This document shows positions 54,313 through 64,000 of a stretch of 64,000 bases of DNA, piece after piece. Position 1 is the stretch's first letter, and every line of letters starts with the position of its first letter. The translations under genes and the position numbers were made by a program. The stretch comes from Berghia stephanieae. Its lineage: Eukaryota > Mollusca > Gastropoda > Nudibranchia > Aeolidiidae. Location of the stretch: contig CM067447.1 of the NCBI GenBank assembly GCA_034508935.3, positions 29,868,350 to 29,932,349 of the forward strand, written 5' to 3'. The notes beneath the pieces are model-generated. The model was not told the origin of the DNA and made no database searches. It saw only the letters and a list, made by a program, of their open reading frames with translations.

Positions 54313-55095
54313 TGAGGACTTTTCTGAGGTACAATTAATGACAATAAACGTATATATTATCAATTATCGTAGAGATTTCCTTCGGTGCAACTTCTGTAAA
54401 TCAAAACGTTGGGTGTTTGACTTGGAGTTAGGAAATAACTGGTGCTATCTCTCCACTCCATACCACGTTGCAAATTGGAAGACCTTAATTTAGTTGATGA
54501 TATTGAAATTACTGATTTTCGACCAATCGACAACATTGAAAGTAGGAATACACCAATTATTCAAACTCTCATGTGTCTCAAATGAGTGTTTATCACCTAT
54601 TATGAAAGAATTTGGGTTTCTTATTATTTGTTTTTTTAATTAAACTTTACCACAATGTAAGTAAAATATAGTGTTAACAGGTCCCACTATTATTATAATG
54701 TGTCTGTTGTGTAGAGTGTAGATGGTAGTTTTGTTCATGTTGATTCACAGAGCAGCAACACGAAGGGAGAAAAAATAGTCAGTGCAGCTTCCTGAAAATG
54801 GCACTACGTAATATGACATTGTTACCATTATCGTCTGTTACATAATGTCTTATGATGTTTCATAATCCTTTTTCTTTTAACTTTCAAATGTTCTTTTTCT
54901 CAACAACGATGAAATGGACGTACACACACAAATTTACGTAAACTTACACAAACAGACACAGACACAAACACACGAAATTATTTAAATTTGTAATTTCCCA
55001 TTTCACAAGAGAGGAGGAAGGGGGGGGGGGGGGGTGGAGAAAGGATATCATATGTCTCATTTAAAACATTGGCCCCCACTCCCTCCCCTCCCCTC
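54313..55095. other. Intergenic with a poly(G) tract
   Basis: No gene recognised. A run of about 15 G lies at 55,020-55,034. Confidence 0.5.
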
Positions 55096-55106
55096 TTCCT
55101 CGCCAC

Positions 55107-55290
55107 TTGGTGGAGTTCCCAACCTCCCATAGTGGGCAGGGAGGTACTTCTTGCGTCTTCTATCTCCCTGTGCTTTAATTGCAATTCTAGAACTTTTTAC
55201 TATCCCATCTTCTTCCTTTTTACTGGCGCTGATATGACCTTAATGTGTTGCAAGCGCCGTAAAACCCTTAAAAACAAACAAAACAACAAA
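55107..55290 (+). mobile_element. U element copy 4, internally deleted
   Basis: The 5' 65 bp (with the ACCTCCC...GGGAGGT hairpin) joins directly to the last 120 bp (from TGCTTTAATTGCAATTCTAG to the GGCGCT hairpin tail). The middle, about 330 bp, is missing. Confidence 0.8.
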
Positions 55291-55321
55291 GTTAATTAAG
55301 GTCATGTCAATCAATGGACAC

Positions 55322-55657
55322 ATCTTGTAAATCATCTCTCTGTTATGTATTATTATATATGTTATTTTAAATGTATAATGTAAGCATTTGAGTGTATTCC
55401 TCTTTGTTGGATTTTGTGCTTGTGTCTGGATGAGACTTATAGGTGATCTCAAACTAAGTACATTGGTGGTATGCTTGCTCTTGGAATCTACATCTGATCC
55501 CTATTTGTTCCCAGTTCGCCTTTGTCTTACTTTTTCTTGGGTGCTTTTATTGTAATTCTATAACTTTTTACAATTCCATTTTCTTCCTTTTTACTGCCGC
55601 TGATATAACCTAAATGTGTTGCAAGCGTCGTAAAACCCTTAAAAACAAAACAAAACA
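55322..55657 (+). mobile_element. U element copy 5, 5' end missing
   Basis: It starts at the internal block CTTGTAAATCATCTCTCTGT and runs to the hairpin tail (GCAAGCGTCGTAAAACCC). It starts 32 bp after copy 4 ends. Confidence 0.82.
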
Positions 55658-55671
55658 TCTTATCCCTGGCA

Positions 55672-56240
55672 TTGGCTGTGGTCTTCTGATCTTCCATGGT
55701 GGGCGGAAAGGTCACTTTTGCTGTGTCTTCTACACGTACATCTAGTTTCCCTTTCCATGTTGCTCTCTGCCTTTGTTCTGGACTGTGATTGCTCATTTGT
55801 TTCTTGGTCCTTGCTTGGATCTTTAGCTGAGAGGAAAGCAATCAAATGTAAGTTCCTTTTTTTGAGAGATGATATTCCCCCCCCCCCCCCCCCCCCCCCC
55901 CGATAATTCATCTCTCTGCGATGTACTATTATTGCTTTAGTTTTGAATATTTTGTATGTACTTTGAAAGTATTCGAGTATATCCTTCATAGCAGGATCCC
56001 TTGCTTGTTCCTGGACGGAACTTTTAAATAATACCAAAATAGTTATATTTTGTATCAATGTATTTGTTGGATTGCTCGTGGATTCTCTGTTCTCTTTTTG
56101 AGCAGTCCCCTTTGTCTTACTTTTCTTTGGTATTTTCACTTCAGATATACAACTTTTCTCCTTTTCTTCCTTGTTACTGGTGCTGACATGTGACGAAAAT
56201 GTCGCTAATGCCCTAAAACCCATAAAATCAAACAAACACT
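55672..56240 (+). mobile_element. U element copy 6 (diverged subfamily)
   Basis: Full-length copy with flanking repeats ATCCCTGGCA (55,662-55,671) and ATCTCTGGCA (56,241-56,250), 9 of 10 matching. The internal T run of other copies is replaced here by about 25 C (55,877-55,901). Confidence 0.82.
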
Positions 56241-56579
56241 ATCTCTGGCAATGTTGATTAATTACCATTCTTAAATTTGTGGATTTTCCAAAATTGGCAG
56301 CGTTTAACATAGGTAGTGTAAGTCATTATTGCAAAATAGAAATACAAATCTCAAGATCTTATTTCAAATTATTTTTCTATTAATTGTAATGATTTACTTT
56401 GCTGTTCCCGAACAGTTACTTGCATTTCCTCTTTCATTTCCTTCAATTTATTTTTTTTTTTGATTGAAATGATTTTTGATACAGATAACTTAGAATTGGT
56501 TCGTAATGAATAGGATGAACAGAAACAAAGACCCAAAAAATGAAAAATTACTCTCGAAAGTGGTGATGTCAAAATGTAT

Positions 56580-56880
56580 GCTCTGCGTTGGATGTGTCTG
56601 TTCTTTCGACACTTTAATTTTGTAACTGACGCTGAAATGGTCTTATAGCGCCATAGGCAAAAAGCATTAAATTATTTGAAGACAATAATTCAAAACAAAA
56701 CAAGCAAAAAAACAGCTCTTGGGTGTGTTCTCTGTTTTTATTTTCTCTGACCCATTTTTTAATCTTTTCTCATGGGTGCTTATAAACGCAGATGGTATCT
56801 CTCATTGTCTCTCTTTTTAGTGGCGCTGAAATGATAGAAAAATGTCGCAAGCACCTTAAATTTTTTTTAAAATATACAAA
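56580..56880 (+). mobile_element. Two degenerate U element tail fragments
   Basis: 56,580-56,680 (ACGCTGAAATGGTCTTATAG, then CGCCA) and 56,705-56,875 (GTGGCGCTGAAATGATAGAA, then GTCGCAAGCACCTTAAA) match the last part of U, both in plus orientation. Confidence 0.6.
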
Positions 56881-56899
56881 CAAATGGTGTGATTGTTTG

Positions 56900-56965
56900 G
56901 GTTGTGTGTGTGTGTGTGTGTGTGTTTGTGTGTGTGAATGTATGTGTGTGTGAATGTGTGTGTGT
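56900..56965. repeat. (TG)n microsatellite
   Basis: About 65 bp of TG repeats with AATG interruptions. Confidence 0.93.
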
Positions 56966-57560
56966 TTTGGGTCATTTCATAATTTCTCTAATATTTGGCT
57001 ATAAATGTAGACCTAATCATTTTTACCAAGGGTCCATAATGCGTCAAGTTATTTCGTCCAGTTATTTCGTCGACACTGCCATATTGACAAAAACTGTAAC
57101 ATATGATGGCAGGTGAAAGTAAAATTGAACCCCGTCTGTTTTAAGTTAGTTAGAATGACAATATTATTGGCAATGATTTAATACATGCATATTATCTAAG
57201 TCTACCTTTCCGATGTAATGTTATGTTATTTTTCTCCTTGCAATGATGTTACACGTACCATGCATTTCAAATTATTCATTAAAGAAGGTATGTGCAGTTA
57301 GTCATGTCAAAATCAAAATTGTCTTGTTTTGTGTGTGAATTGCATTTTGTATAGAGTTGTGTGGTTGAAGTGATTGTCTATCACGTATTGATTTATTTAT
57401 GGCTTAGGTATATTTAAAACTTTCAATAGAATATACATTTTGTATATTTTTGTTCTTTTTTTTTCATATATATAATTTAGATTTGAAAAATGAAACTAGA
57501 CATGTAAATAGACAGTTTATTTGTTATTTTGATTCCTTGCCTTGTTTCAATATCTCTATA
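56966..57560. other. Intergenic, no feature seen
   Basis: AT-rich sequence without recognised genes or repeats. Confidence 0.4.
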
Positions 57561-57572
57561 CCCAATATCTCT

Positions 57573-58116
57573 GGGTGGGGTTCTTGGCCTCCCATAAAGG
57601 GCAGGGAGGCACTTACTGTGTCTTCTATACCCCTATGTCTGTTTTCCAAATTGCTTTCTGTCTTTGTCTTGGAATGAGATTACTTGCTTTTGTCCTTTCC
57701 CTTGTCGGAGTCCCTGGCTGTGGGAGTAATAGTCAAATATATTATAGTTATAGTTTTGGGAGGTGATATTTTTTCCCTTGTAAATCATCTATCTGTTATG
57801 TATTTGTCATATATATTTGTTGTTTTGAATGTATAATGTAAGCATTTGAATGTGTTCCTCCTAGTGGGGTCCTCTGCTTGTGGCTGGATGAGACTTTTAG
57901 GTGATCTCAAACTATGCACAACGATAGCATGCTTTTGAAATCTAAATGTATTCCCGATTTGTACCATTCCCTTTTGTCTTACTTCTCTTGTGTGCTTTTA
58001 ATTGTAAAACTAAAATTTGTGTACCATCCCATTTCTTCCTTTTTACTGGCGCTGAAATGACCTAAATGAGTCAAAGCGCCGTAAAACCCTTAAAGACAAA
58101 CAAACGAATAAACAAA
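57573..58116 (+). mobile_element. U element copy 7
   Basis: Full-length copy flanked by the perfect 10-bp repeat CAATATCTCT (57,563-57,572 and 58,117-58,126). The 5' part reads GGGTGGGGTTCTTGGCCTCC and the 3' hairpin GGCGCT/AGCGCC is intact, followed by an AAACA-type tail. Confidence 0.87.
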
Positions 58117-58376
58117 CAATATCTCTATTAATTACCAAAGGTGGGATACTCAGAGCAACTATTTGCAAAATGCAAACAGTTCTTATGTAGCCTGGTCGCA
58201 AATATGGGAGCCCTAGCTGCTTTATCAATGTAACGTCTAATTTGTTGCAAGATCTTTTTCGACTGCAGCTAATACTGGCTTCGAATCGAATCCTCCCCTC
58301 CATCTCACTGTTCACGCATTTGTGATTGGGTAGCATAGTAACCTTTAAAATGGGCAATTTTAAGATTTTGCCGGGA

Positions 58377-58404
58377 CCCCCCCCCCCCCCCCCCCCCCCC
58401 CCCC
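58377..58404 (+). repeat. poly(C) tract
   Basis: About 28 uninterrupted C, the longest C run in the window. Confidence 0.93.
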
Positions 58405-58745
58405 GTAAATAAATAGGCCTGGAGCAAGGCATTAAATGACGTCATTCACAGCCGGCATTTCACTCTTTTACCAGTGACCTCTTCCCTTTCCCGCCCAAAT
58501 AGATGAATAAATTTATAAATAAATGAATACAATTGTTATTCCACGAATTATGATAATGGTAAACAGTAATGTGTTGCCCTAATGGTGACACGATTTGTAC
58601 ATGTGTGAATAAATTAATGTTTCAATACAGCCACTTGTATGACTTTGTGAATTCAGTTACAGTAGCTCTGTGGCAAGGATAATGCTCCTTTGGGCTGGGG
58701 ATCGTTGGCACTCAGGAGCTGGTGGATTAATCTCTCCATAGCCTT

Positions 58746-59290
58746 CTGGGTGGGGTTCCTGACCTCTCATAGTGGACAGTGAGGCACTTACTGTGTCTTC
58801 TATCCCCCTATATCTGTTTTCCAACATGCTGCCTGTCTTAGTCTTGGGGTGAGATTACTTGGTTTTGTCCTGACCCTGGCCGGAGTCTTTGGCTGCGAGG
58901 GAAACAGTCGAATGTATAGTTATAGTTTTGGGAGATGATATTTTTTTCTTGTAAATAATCTCTCTGTTATGCATTATACCTATTGTTTTCTTTATATTAT
59001 ATATGATTTGTAGTAAAAACATTTGAGTGTATTCCTCTTAGTGGGACCTGTGCTTTTGTCTGGATGAGGCTTTTAGTGATCTCAAACTAAGTGTTGATAT
59101 TGTGCTCTTGGAATCTACATCTGCTTCCTATTTGAACCAATTCCCCTTTGTCTTCCTTTTCCTTGGGTGCTTTGATTGTACTTCTGGAACTTTTTACTAT
59201 CCCATTTTCTTCCTTTTACTGGCGCTGATATGACCTTAATGTGTTGCAAGCGTCGTTAAACCTTTAAAAAAAAAAACAAAAAAAAAAAAA
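58746..59290 (+). mobile_element. U element copy 8
   Basis: Full-length copy from CTGGGTGGGGTTCCTGACCT to the hairpin tail GGCGCTGATATGACC...GCAAGCGTCG and an A-rich end. One stem base is changed on the 3' side. No convincing target duplication was found. Confidence 0.83.
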
Positions 59291-59784
59291 CATTTTTCTT
59301 ATATTGCTCTTTGTTCTTCTTCTAGATTGAGAACATTTAGTTTTACTTTTGTTTTGTTTTGTATAAACATTGTCAGTGTCGAGAACCCACCAAAGTCTGA
59401 CGTACATGGCTTTCTTTAGTTCATCTTCTTTATCTGTAAAGAAAGTACTTGGCTTTGTGAGTACTTTAGTGGTGATATTACTTTACCAAGCGGACACAAA
59501 GTCAGAAATGTGACCCACCGTCTCAAATCGGTATTATTATGTCGAGATGAAAGGGATCCCCAAAAAGGAATTTAGAATTGAAACGATAAGTAATACGAAT
59601 TTTAAAAGTGTTTTCCAAAGTAAGAAATTGCATTTACTCTCCAACATACAGAAAATGAATTCATCCAGTTTCATTTTTGTGGATGTAAACTCAGTTTCCT
59701 GTACCTAGTTCATCCCGTCATAATGCCACTTTGAGGCGATGGGTCACAAAGGTTTCTGTCCCCTAGACTAGACACACGGATAGG

Positions 59785-59885
59785 ACTGTTCTTGGAATCA
59801 AGCTCTTCTGTTTCATTTGAACTAGTCATCCGTGCCTTACTTTTCTTGAATACTTTAAGTGCATATTTAGACAATAATCTTACAA
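59785..59885 (+). mobile_element. Very degenerate U fragment
   Basis: TTCTTGGAATCAAGCTCTTC, then CATTTGAACTAGTC and TTACTTTTCTTGAATACTTT, parallel the U block before the 3' hairpin. A short minus-strand open frame overlaps it and is not supported as a gene. Confidence 0.4.
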
Positions 59886-59889
59886 TTAT

Positions 59890-61028
59890 AAGCTTGCTAG
59901 ACCTTTGTTTTTTTACATGCACTAAAATTATTTTAAACTGTTACAAGCTCAGATCCACCCTTCACATACACATACACACAAACACACACACCAGTTGAAA
60001 TAAGAAAAACAAACAAATGACATGACGACGAGACTGACTTTATTCCAAATCATAAAATCACCCATTATTTATCCGGTGTTGATGTTTACCTGCTGCCCGT
60101 TAACATCAATATAACAAAAAAAAAAAAACAGTGACAGATATAATCGAACATCGCGTAGAAAAGGTTAACTCATACGAGTTCGTCAGTGCCGTTTGCATGT
60201 AGATAAGAAAGCCTTAACCATATCTGACCCAATAAACGATTAACTTGTGTTGAGGGTGTAAATTCGCCGATCCTTTGATTCCACACGTGACAAAATGACA
60301 TTCGTTTAGTGCCTTATTCATCGTGAATTGTTGACATAGGGGAAACCCGAAACATCAAATAAATGTCTCTGTGATTTAAATTGGTTTAAGTTTCTATTCT
60401 AGTTTTATTTTCAACGTTAATTTTATTAAACACATAACCTACGTAAGGGACAGTCGATAGTATATGGCAAGTCACTCGCCTTTCGATCGGAAAGTTGTGG
60501 GTTCAAATACCAATGAAGACTCAGAATTCTCTCATAATTTGGTTATGTCTCGAATAATATCGCAAATTGTTTTTGAACGGACATTTTAAAGCTGTACAAA
60601 ATATAATTATGTCTTGAAAATGGTGGTAAAAAAAGATTGGACCATCTATAATTCTCGGAAGAGTAAACTTGGTGTCCTGAGAGAAAATGCATCTGTTGCA
60701 TTTCCAGTTGGTAGCCATTAGTCAATACATTATTCCAGCTTAATTGTGTTGGGTATTATAAAATAAGAACACAGTAGAAGTCCTAAGATGTTCATTAATC
60801 ACCATATAAACAATACATTTAACGTTTGACAAAACAATGTTGTTAACAAGGCAGTGCATTTCCCCTGACTTCCAGGTACAAATAAAGATGATAAAAAATG
60901 ATAGTTTGAGATAAATCCTGTTTCGTCGTTAAAGGGTTAAATGGTGCATTAAATTGCTGTTAAGTTATGAATAGTAAAAGATCTTTAGTCGTACACAGTG
61001 TAAGATTTACAGTCGTGTAGATACTAAA
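59890..61028. other. Upstream of the meteorin-like gene
   Basis: It contains a tRNA-head-like relic at about 60,455-60,512 (GGCAAGTCACTCGCCTTTCG, then GTGGGTTCAAATACC), similar to S1 heads, and a segment at 60,300-60,349 shared with 12,361-12,417. No promoter element is clear. Confidence 0.45.
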
Positions 61029-61150
61029 ATGGCGTCCATAAATAATATCCACAAATCTGCTTTAAGCTTTGGAGCGTTTTTGTGTTTCGTCGTCGCTTTT
61101 AGCGAAGGGAGCATTTGGGACGATCCTTGTCAACAACAATCGATTGTAAG
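61029..61150 (+). CDS. Secreted meteorin-like protein, exon 1 (signal peptide)
   Basis: MASINNIHKSALSFGAFLCF then VVAFSEGSIWDDPCQQQSIV plus AG. A short polar N-terminus, a hydrophobic core (ALSFGAFLCFVVAF) and a likely cleavage after the FSEG region form a typical signal peptide. The exon ends at AAG|gtgagg in phase 2. The next exon at 62,035 accepts this phase. The Asp-Asp-Pro-Cys after the signal would be the first cysteine of the mature protein. There is no strong identification from this exon alone. Confidence 0.65.
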
Positions 61151-62034
61151 GTGAGGTGAACGGATAGATTATCTCATTAATTATCCAATGACAACCTTTC
61201 ACCCTTATTTAAAATTAAGCTAATTTTTTTCTTCCGCCGACGTAAAGTTTATCTCTGGAGTGCCGCAAGAAAGTGCCGTGAGTTGATCGAAGTGACTTTC
61301 TCTTGGTCGCTCAGCGCAGCTAACGTGTGATTTGATATACCCGGTACCCGAAGATTTAGGGGCTGTCCAGTTTGTCACAGACCAGATTTGTCACGGCACC
61401 AGATTAGTCCAAGTAGGCCTTAGATAATTTCTTTGCTATCCTTTGTTAGACTGTAAATCTGATGAACAAAATGATGTACAATTAGATGTCCTGCATATAA
61501 AATATAAGAAACTAACATACCCCTTTGACTGTTCTACTGAATATGTCTCTATGTTTTTCTTTGGTAATCATAGCTGTACTACTTGCCTATATATGCAGCG
61601 AGTTGTGTTAGGTTAAATCCTACTATGTGAGCAATAGGACCGATATTCAGGTTTTCGTCAAAACAAGTCCTTAATCACATGATTTGTTGCTGTCCAACGA
61701 TTGGATATTTCTTTATAAATGTAAATACATTTTGTTTCTGAAAGTTGTTAACATACCCATGAGTTAAGCTGAACAAAATGACCTAGACATGTCTATTATG
61801 ATGAGTATTTCGAAACCTGTAAACATTTCACTATGTGGGTCACGTTGAGCACATTTTGCAATGTGATGATCACTGACTCGAGAACATGGAAAGGTAATAT
61901 AAATCGTCCCCATTAGATGCACGTCGGTTAAATGCCTTTTAATGCTTCAACAAAATTTAGATTTTTTTTCTATTCATTTACAATTCATTTCATTCATTCA
62001 TTCATTCATTCATTCAACATTTATTTTAATTCAG

Positions 62035-62257
62035 TCTATTTGACGACAAAGATCATTTAGCGACGCTCGATCTCAACAAAATTTGTGAAAATGGCACCGT
62101 GGATTGGCATTACCCCAAGGCTCCCTTCATCTATCCCTCGACAAGGGGGTCAACTCTAGATTTACCTTCTGTATGGTAGAATCATGGGTAACCTACCACG
62201 GCGGATTTACAGATCTGACCGATGGACGGAATGTCAAGATGGCCATGCCTTCCACTG
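62035..62257 (+). CDS. Secreted meteorin-like protein, exon 2, with apparent 1-nt slip
   Basis: The first frame reads LFDDKDHLATLDLNKICENG then TVDWHYP. From there the next frame reads QGSLHLSLDKGVNSRFTFCM then VESWVTYHGGFTDLTDGRNV and KMAMPSTG, ending at ACTG|gtaaga. Read together, the pattern Cys-x-x-Gly-x-Val-x-Trp-x-Tyr-Pro-x-Gly-x-Leu and the following Phe-x-x-Cys resemble meteorin/METRNL (CAAGAVEWMYPTGAL). The slip falls in a run of four C where five would keep frame, so a consensus error is likely. Further exons lie beyond the window or were not recognised. Function by family: secreted neurotrophic or metabolic cytokine-like factor; tentative. Confidence 0.5.
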
Positions 62258-62344
62258 GTAAGAATAGATCTAAGAGATGCCAACAGTAGAGGCAAAGATT
62301 GTACCGCTATTCGACCTTTGTGTAAGAGGAACAACCTGAACTTG

Positions 62345-62400
62345 CCTCAAACTTTACCCCACTGATAGATAGATAGATAGATAGACAGTTAGATAAATTA
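62345..62400. repeat. (GATA)n microsatellite
   Basis: Short imperfect (GATA) repeats at about 62,364-62,430. Confidence 0.8.
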
Positions 62401-62670
62401 TATATAGATAGCTTGATAGATGATAGATACATCGGTAAAAAATAAATAGAAAATGGATATATCGAAACAAAGTGGATAAAGAAAATGGAGTCAAAAGGAT
62501 AAGAGTTATGAAATTTACGGGGTTTTTTTGTTTGTTTTTTTTGTTTTTGTTTTTTTTTGTTGTTGAAATTTTAAGACACACAACTCACTCCTCTGAATTT
62601 AGACATTTGCACTCTAGCTTAAGTACTAGCCCTCCCTGTAATAATAATAACACTAATAATAATAATAATA

Positions 62671-62734
<64 letters not shown>

Positions 62735-62864
62735 TATAATAATATCTTTATTGTCAATTTAGGCAACTTTTCATTTGGTTTCAACATATTATACATATAT
62801 ATAAATTATAAAACAAAAACCATGAAATAATAGTGCTCAACTTTAGTATAAAAGGAGCTATTTA

Positions 62865-63067
62865 TAAACATTTGAAATATAATTAAGATAGTTTGACTTC
62901 TACAACGTTGTTATCGAGCGTTGCTCTCATCAGAAGTGGAAGTGGAAGTAGATTGTTGTGTTTTCGAAAACACAACAATCTACTTCCACTTCCACTTCCT
63001 GATGAGAGCAACGCTCGATAACAACGTTGTAGAAGTCAAACTATCTTAATTATATTTCAAATGTTTA
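62865..63067. repeat. 203-bp near-perfect palindrome
   Basis: Two arms of about 101 bp are complementary around a centre at 62,965/62,966 (TTTTCGAAAA), with no spacer. The only difference is one extra base in the right arm (CATCAGAAGTGG versus its counterpart with GG). The arms carry ACTTCTACAACGTTGTTATC. Confidence 0.95.
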
Positions 63068-63071
63068 TTAT

Positions 63072-63073
63072 AC

Positions 63074-63150
<77 letters not shown>
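63072..63150. repeat. (TA)n microsatellite
   Basis: About 75 bp of TA repeats directly after the palindrome. Confidence 0.96.
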
Positions 63151-63151
<1 letters not shown>

Positions 63152-63204
63152 AGAGAGAGAAAGAAAGAGTGAGAAAGAGAGACGGATAGATAGAGAGAGT
63201 TTGT

Positions 63205-63287
<83 letters not shown>
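63151..63287. repeat. (GA)n/(TG)n microsatellite
   Basis: GA repeats with a short (GT) block, about 135 bp. Confidence 0.95.
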
Positions 63288-63289
<2 letters not shown>

Positions 63290-63506
63290 CAGGTTACAAT
63301 AACGATTCAAACTTTAATTAGGAGAAAAATCAATATACCATAATCAGGCAATGTCTTATAACAGATAATATATTATTTACATTACTTCTTTTCATTTAGT
63401 ACTCTTACTGGTGAGGGTGTAAAAGAGTTTTTGTATCTGTTAGTTTTAGTTTTAATGCCTTCAAAACGTCTACCAGATGGTAACAACTTAAATAAATGAT
63501 GTAAGA

Positions 63507-63530
63507 GGGGGAGGGGGGGGGGGGGGGGGG
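63507..63530 (+). repeat. poly(G) tract
   Basis: About 20 G within the LINE 3' region. Confidence 0.9.
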
Positions 63531-64000
63531 ATGAGAGGGTTGGGTAAGTGTAGAATTTGCTATTCTGAGGATCTTTTCTGGTGGAGTTGAGATACTCTTT
63601 TAAAAAATTACAACCAACGATTTTCCCAGCAATATTTATTATATGTTAGATTTTATTCTTTTCTTTCACTCCACAGTTACCATCGTAATACCAAAGGAAA
63701 TTACACTTCTTAAAAGCGAGTTATACATTAAGATCATTGTCTTTTCACTAATTTCAAAAGATCTAAATTTCCTCAAGAGATGAAATCTCTGCCCCACTTT
63801 TTTGTTAATAAAATATATCTGTTTTTTTTGTTAAGTGAGAGAGTTGTCAATATACACTCCGAGGTACTTCAATTCTTCTACTACTTCTACCTCCTCGTTT
63901 TTTGATATTTAGTTTCACATGTTCATTTTGTTCTTTAAGTGCAATGTCAAAAATCAGTTCTTTAGTCTTTGTGATATTTAACTGAAGCATATTAACGGAG

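Larger units (their letters stand above)
62636..64000 (-). mobile_element. L2-type LINE, RT C-terminal half and 3' UTR
   Basis: The minus strand encodes LQLNITKTKELIFD (about 63,950), FHLLRKFRSFEISEKTMILM (about 63,760) and YNSLLRSVISFGIT (about 63,700), then KIVGCNFLKEYLNSTRK (about 63,610) and LFKLLPSGRRFEGIKTKTNR with YKNSFTPS (about 63,440), in shifting frames. This is the C-terminal side of an L2/Rex-like reverse transcriptase ending in the LPSGRR block common in that group. A 3' UTR follows to GACAATAAAGATATT at about 62,745 and then (ATT)n at 62,636-62,740, the usual microsatellite-like LINE tail. The element continues past the right edge. Its UTR is interrupted by a palindrome, (TA)n, (GA)n and a poly(G) tract. 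Confidence 0.82.

Noticed and set aside
55660-56235. 191-codon minus-strand open frame and several similar ones near 53-58 kb sharing FKGFTALATH-like text
   Set aside because: The shared text is the antisense translation of the U element tail hairpin, present wherever a copy occurs.
58746-59290. Target duplication around U copy 8
   Set aside because: The flanks (CATAGCCTTCT and CATTTTTCTT) match too poorly to be called.

Overview
This is AT-rich animal nuclear DNA: split genes with GT-AG introns, microsatellites of (GA)n, (TA)n and (ATT)n, long poly-C/poly-G runs, and many CR1/L2-like LINEs, tRNA-derived SINEs and DNA transposons. It looks like an invertebrate metazoan. The hairpin-plus-AAACA SINE tails suggest a lophotrochozoan, perhaps a mollusc, but this is a weak inference and I cannot place the species.

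Three host genes are visible. (1) On the minus strand at 2.16-2.38 kb is the first coding exon of an SLMAP orthologue (FHA domain); the rest of that gene lies beyond the left edge. (2) On the plus strand, 14,127-44,124, is a complete DENND6 (DENND6A/B-type Rab GEF) gene of 21 coding exons and about 577 residues, with one apparent 1-nt frame slip in a T run of exon 19. (3) On the plus strand at 61.0-62.3 kb are the first two exons of a secreted protein that most resembles meteorin/meteorin-like, also with one apparent 1-nt homopolymer slip. SLMAP and DENND6 stand head to head, as SLMAP and DENND6A do in human.

Layout: 0.1-2.0 kb CR1-like LINE in the SLMAP intron; 3.2-3.8 kb SINE-like foldback; 4.80-7.04 kb a 2,240-bp element with palindromic inverted ends and a perfect 9-bp target duplication; 7.9 kb SINE; 9.1-11.7 kb a CR1-like LINE apparently split by a Tc1-like element; 11.7-14.1 kb sequence upstream of DENND6; 14.1-44.1 kb DENND6, whose introns hold SINEs, a hAT-like element, a pogo/Tigger-like element and microsatellites; 44.1-45.1 kb its 3' flank with a tandem duplication; 45.6-48.2 kb a broken piggyBac transposase gene; 46.3-59.9 kb a cluster of a tRNA-less SINE-like family (called U here), all in one orientation; 61-62.3 kb the meteorin-like gene start; 62.6-64 kb the 3' half of an L2-type LINE holding a 203-bp near-perfect palindrome.

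No operon-like logic links the genes. DENND6 (Rab activation in endosomal recycling) and SLMAP (membrane-anchored STRIPAK/Hippo scaffold) share an intergenic interval of about 11.8 kb that may hold both promoters, but no promoter could be assigned.
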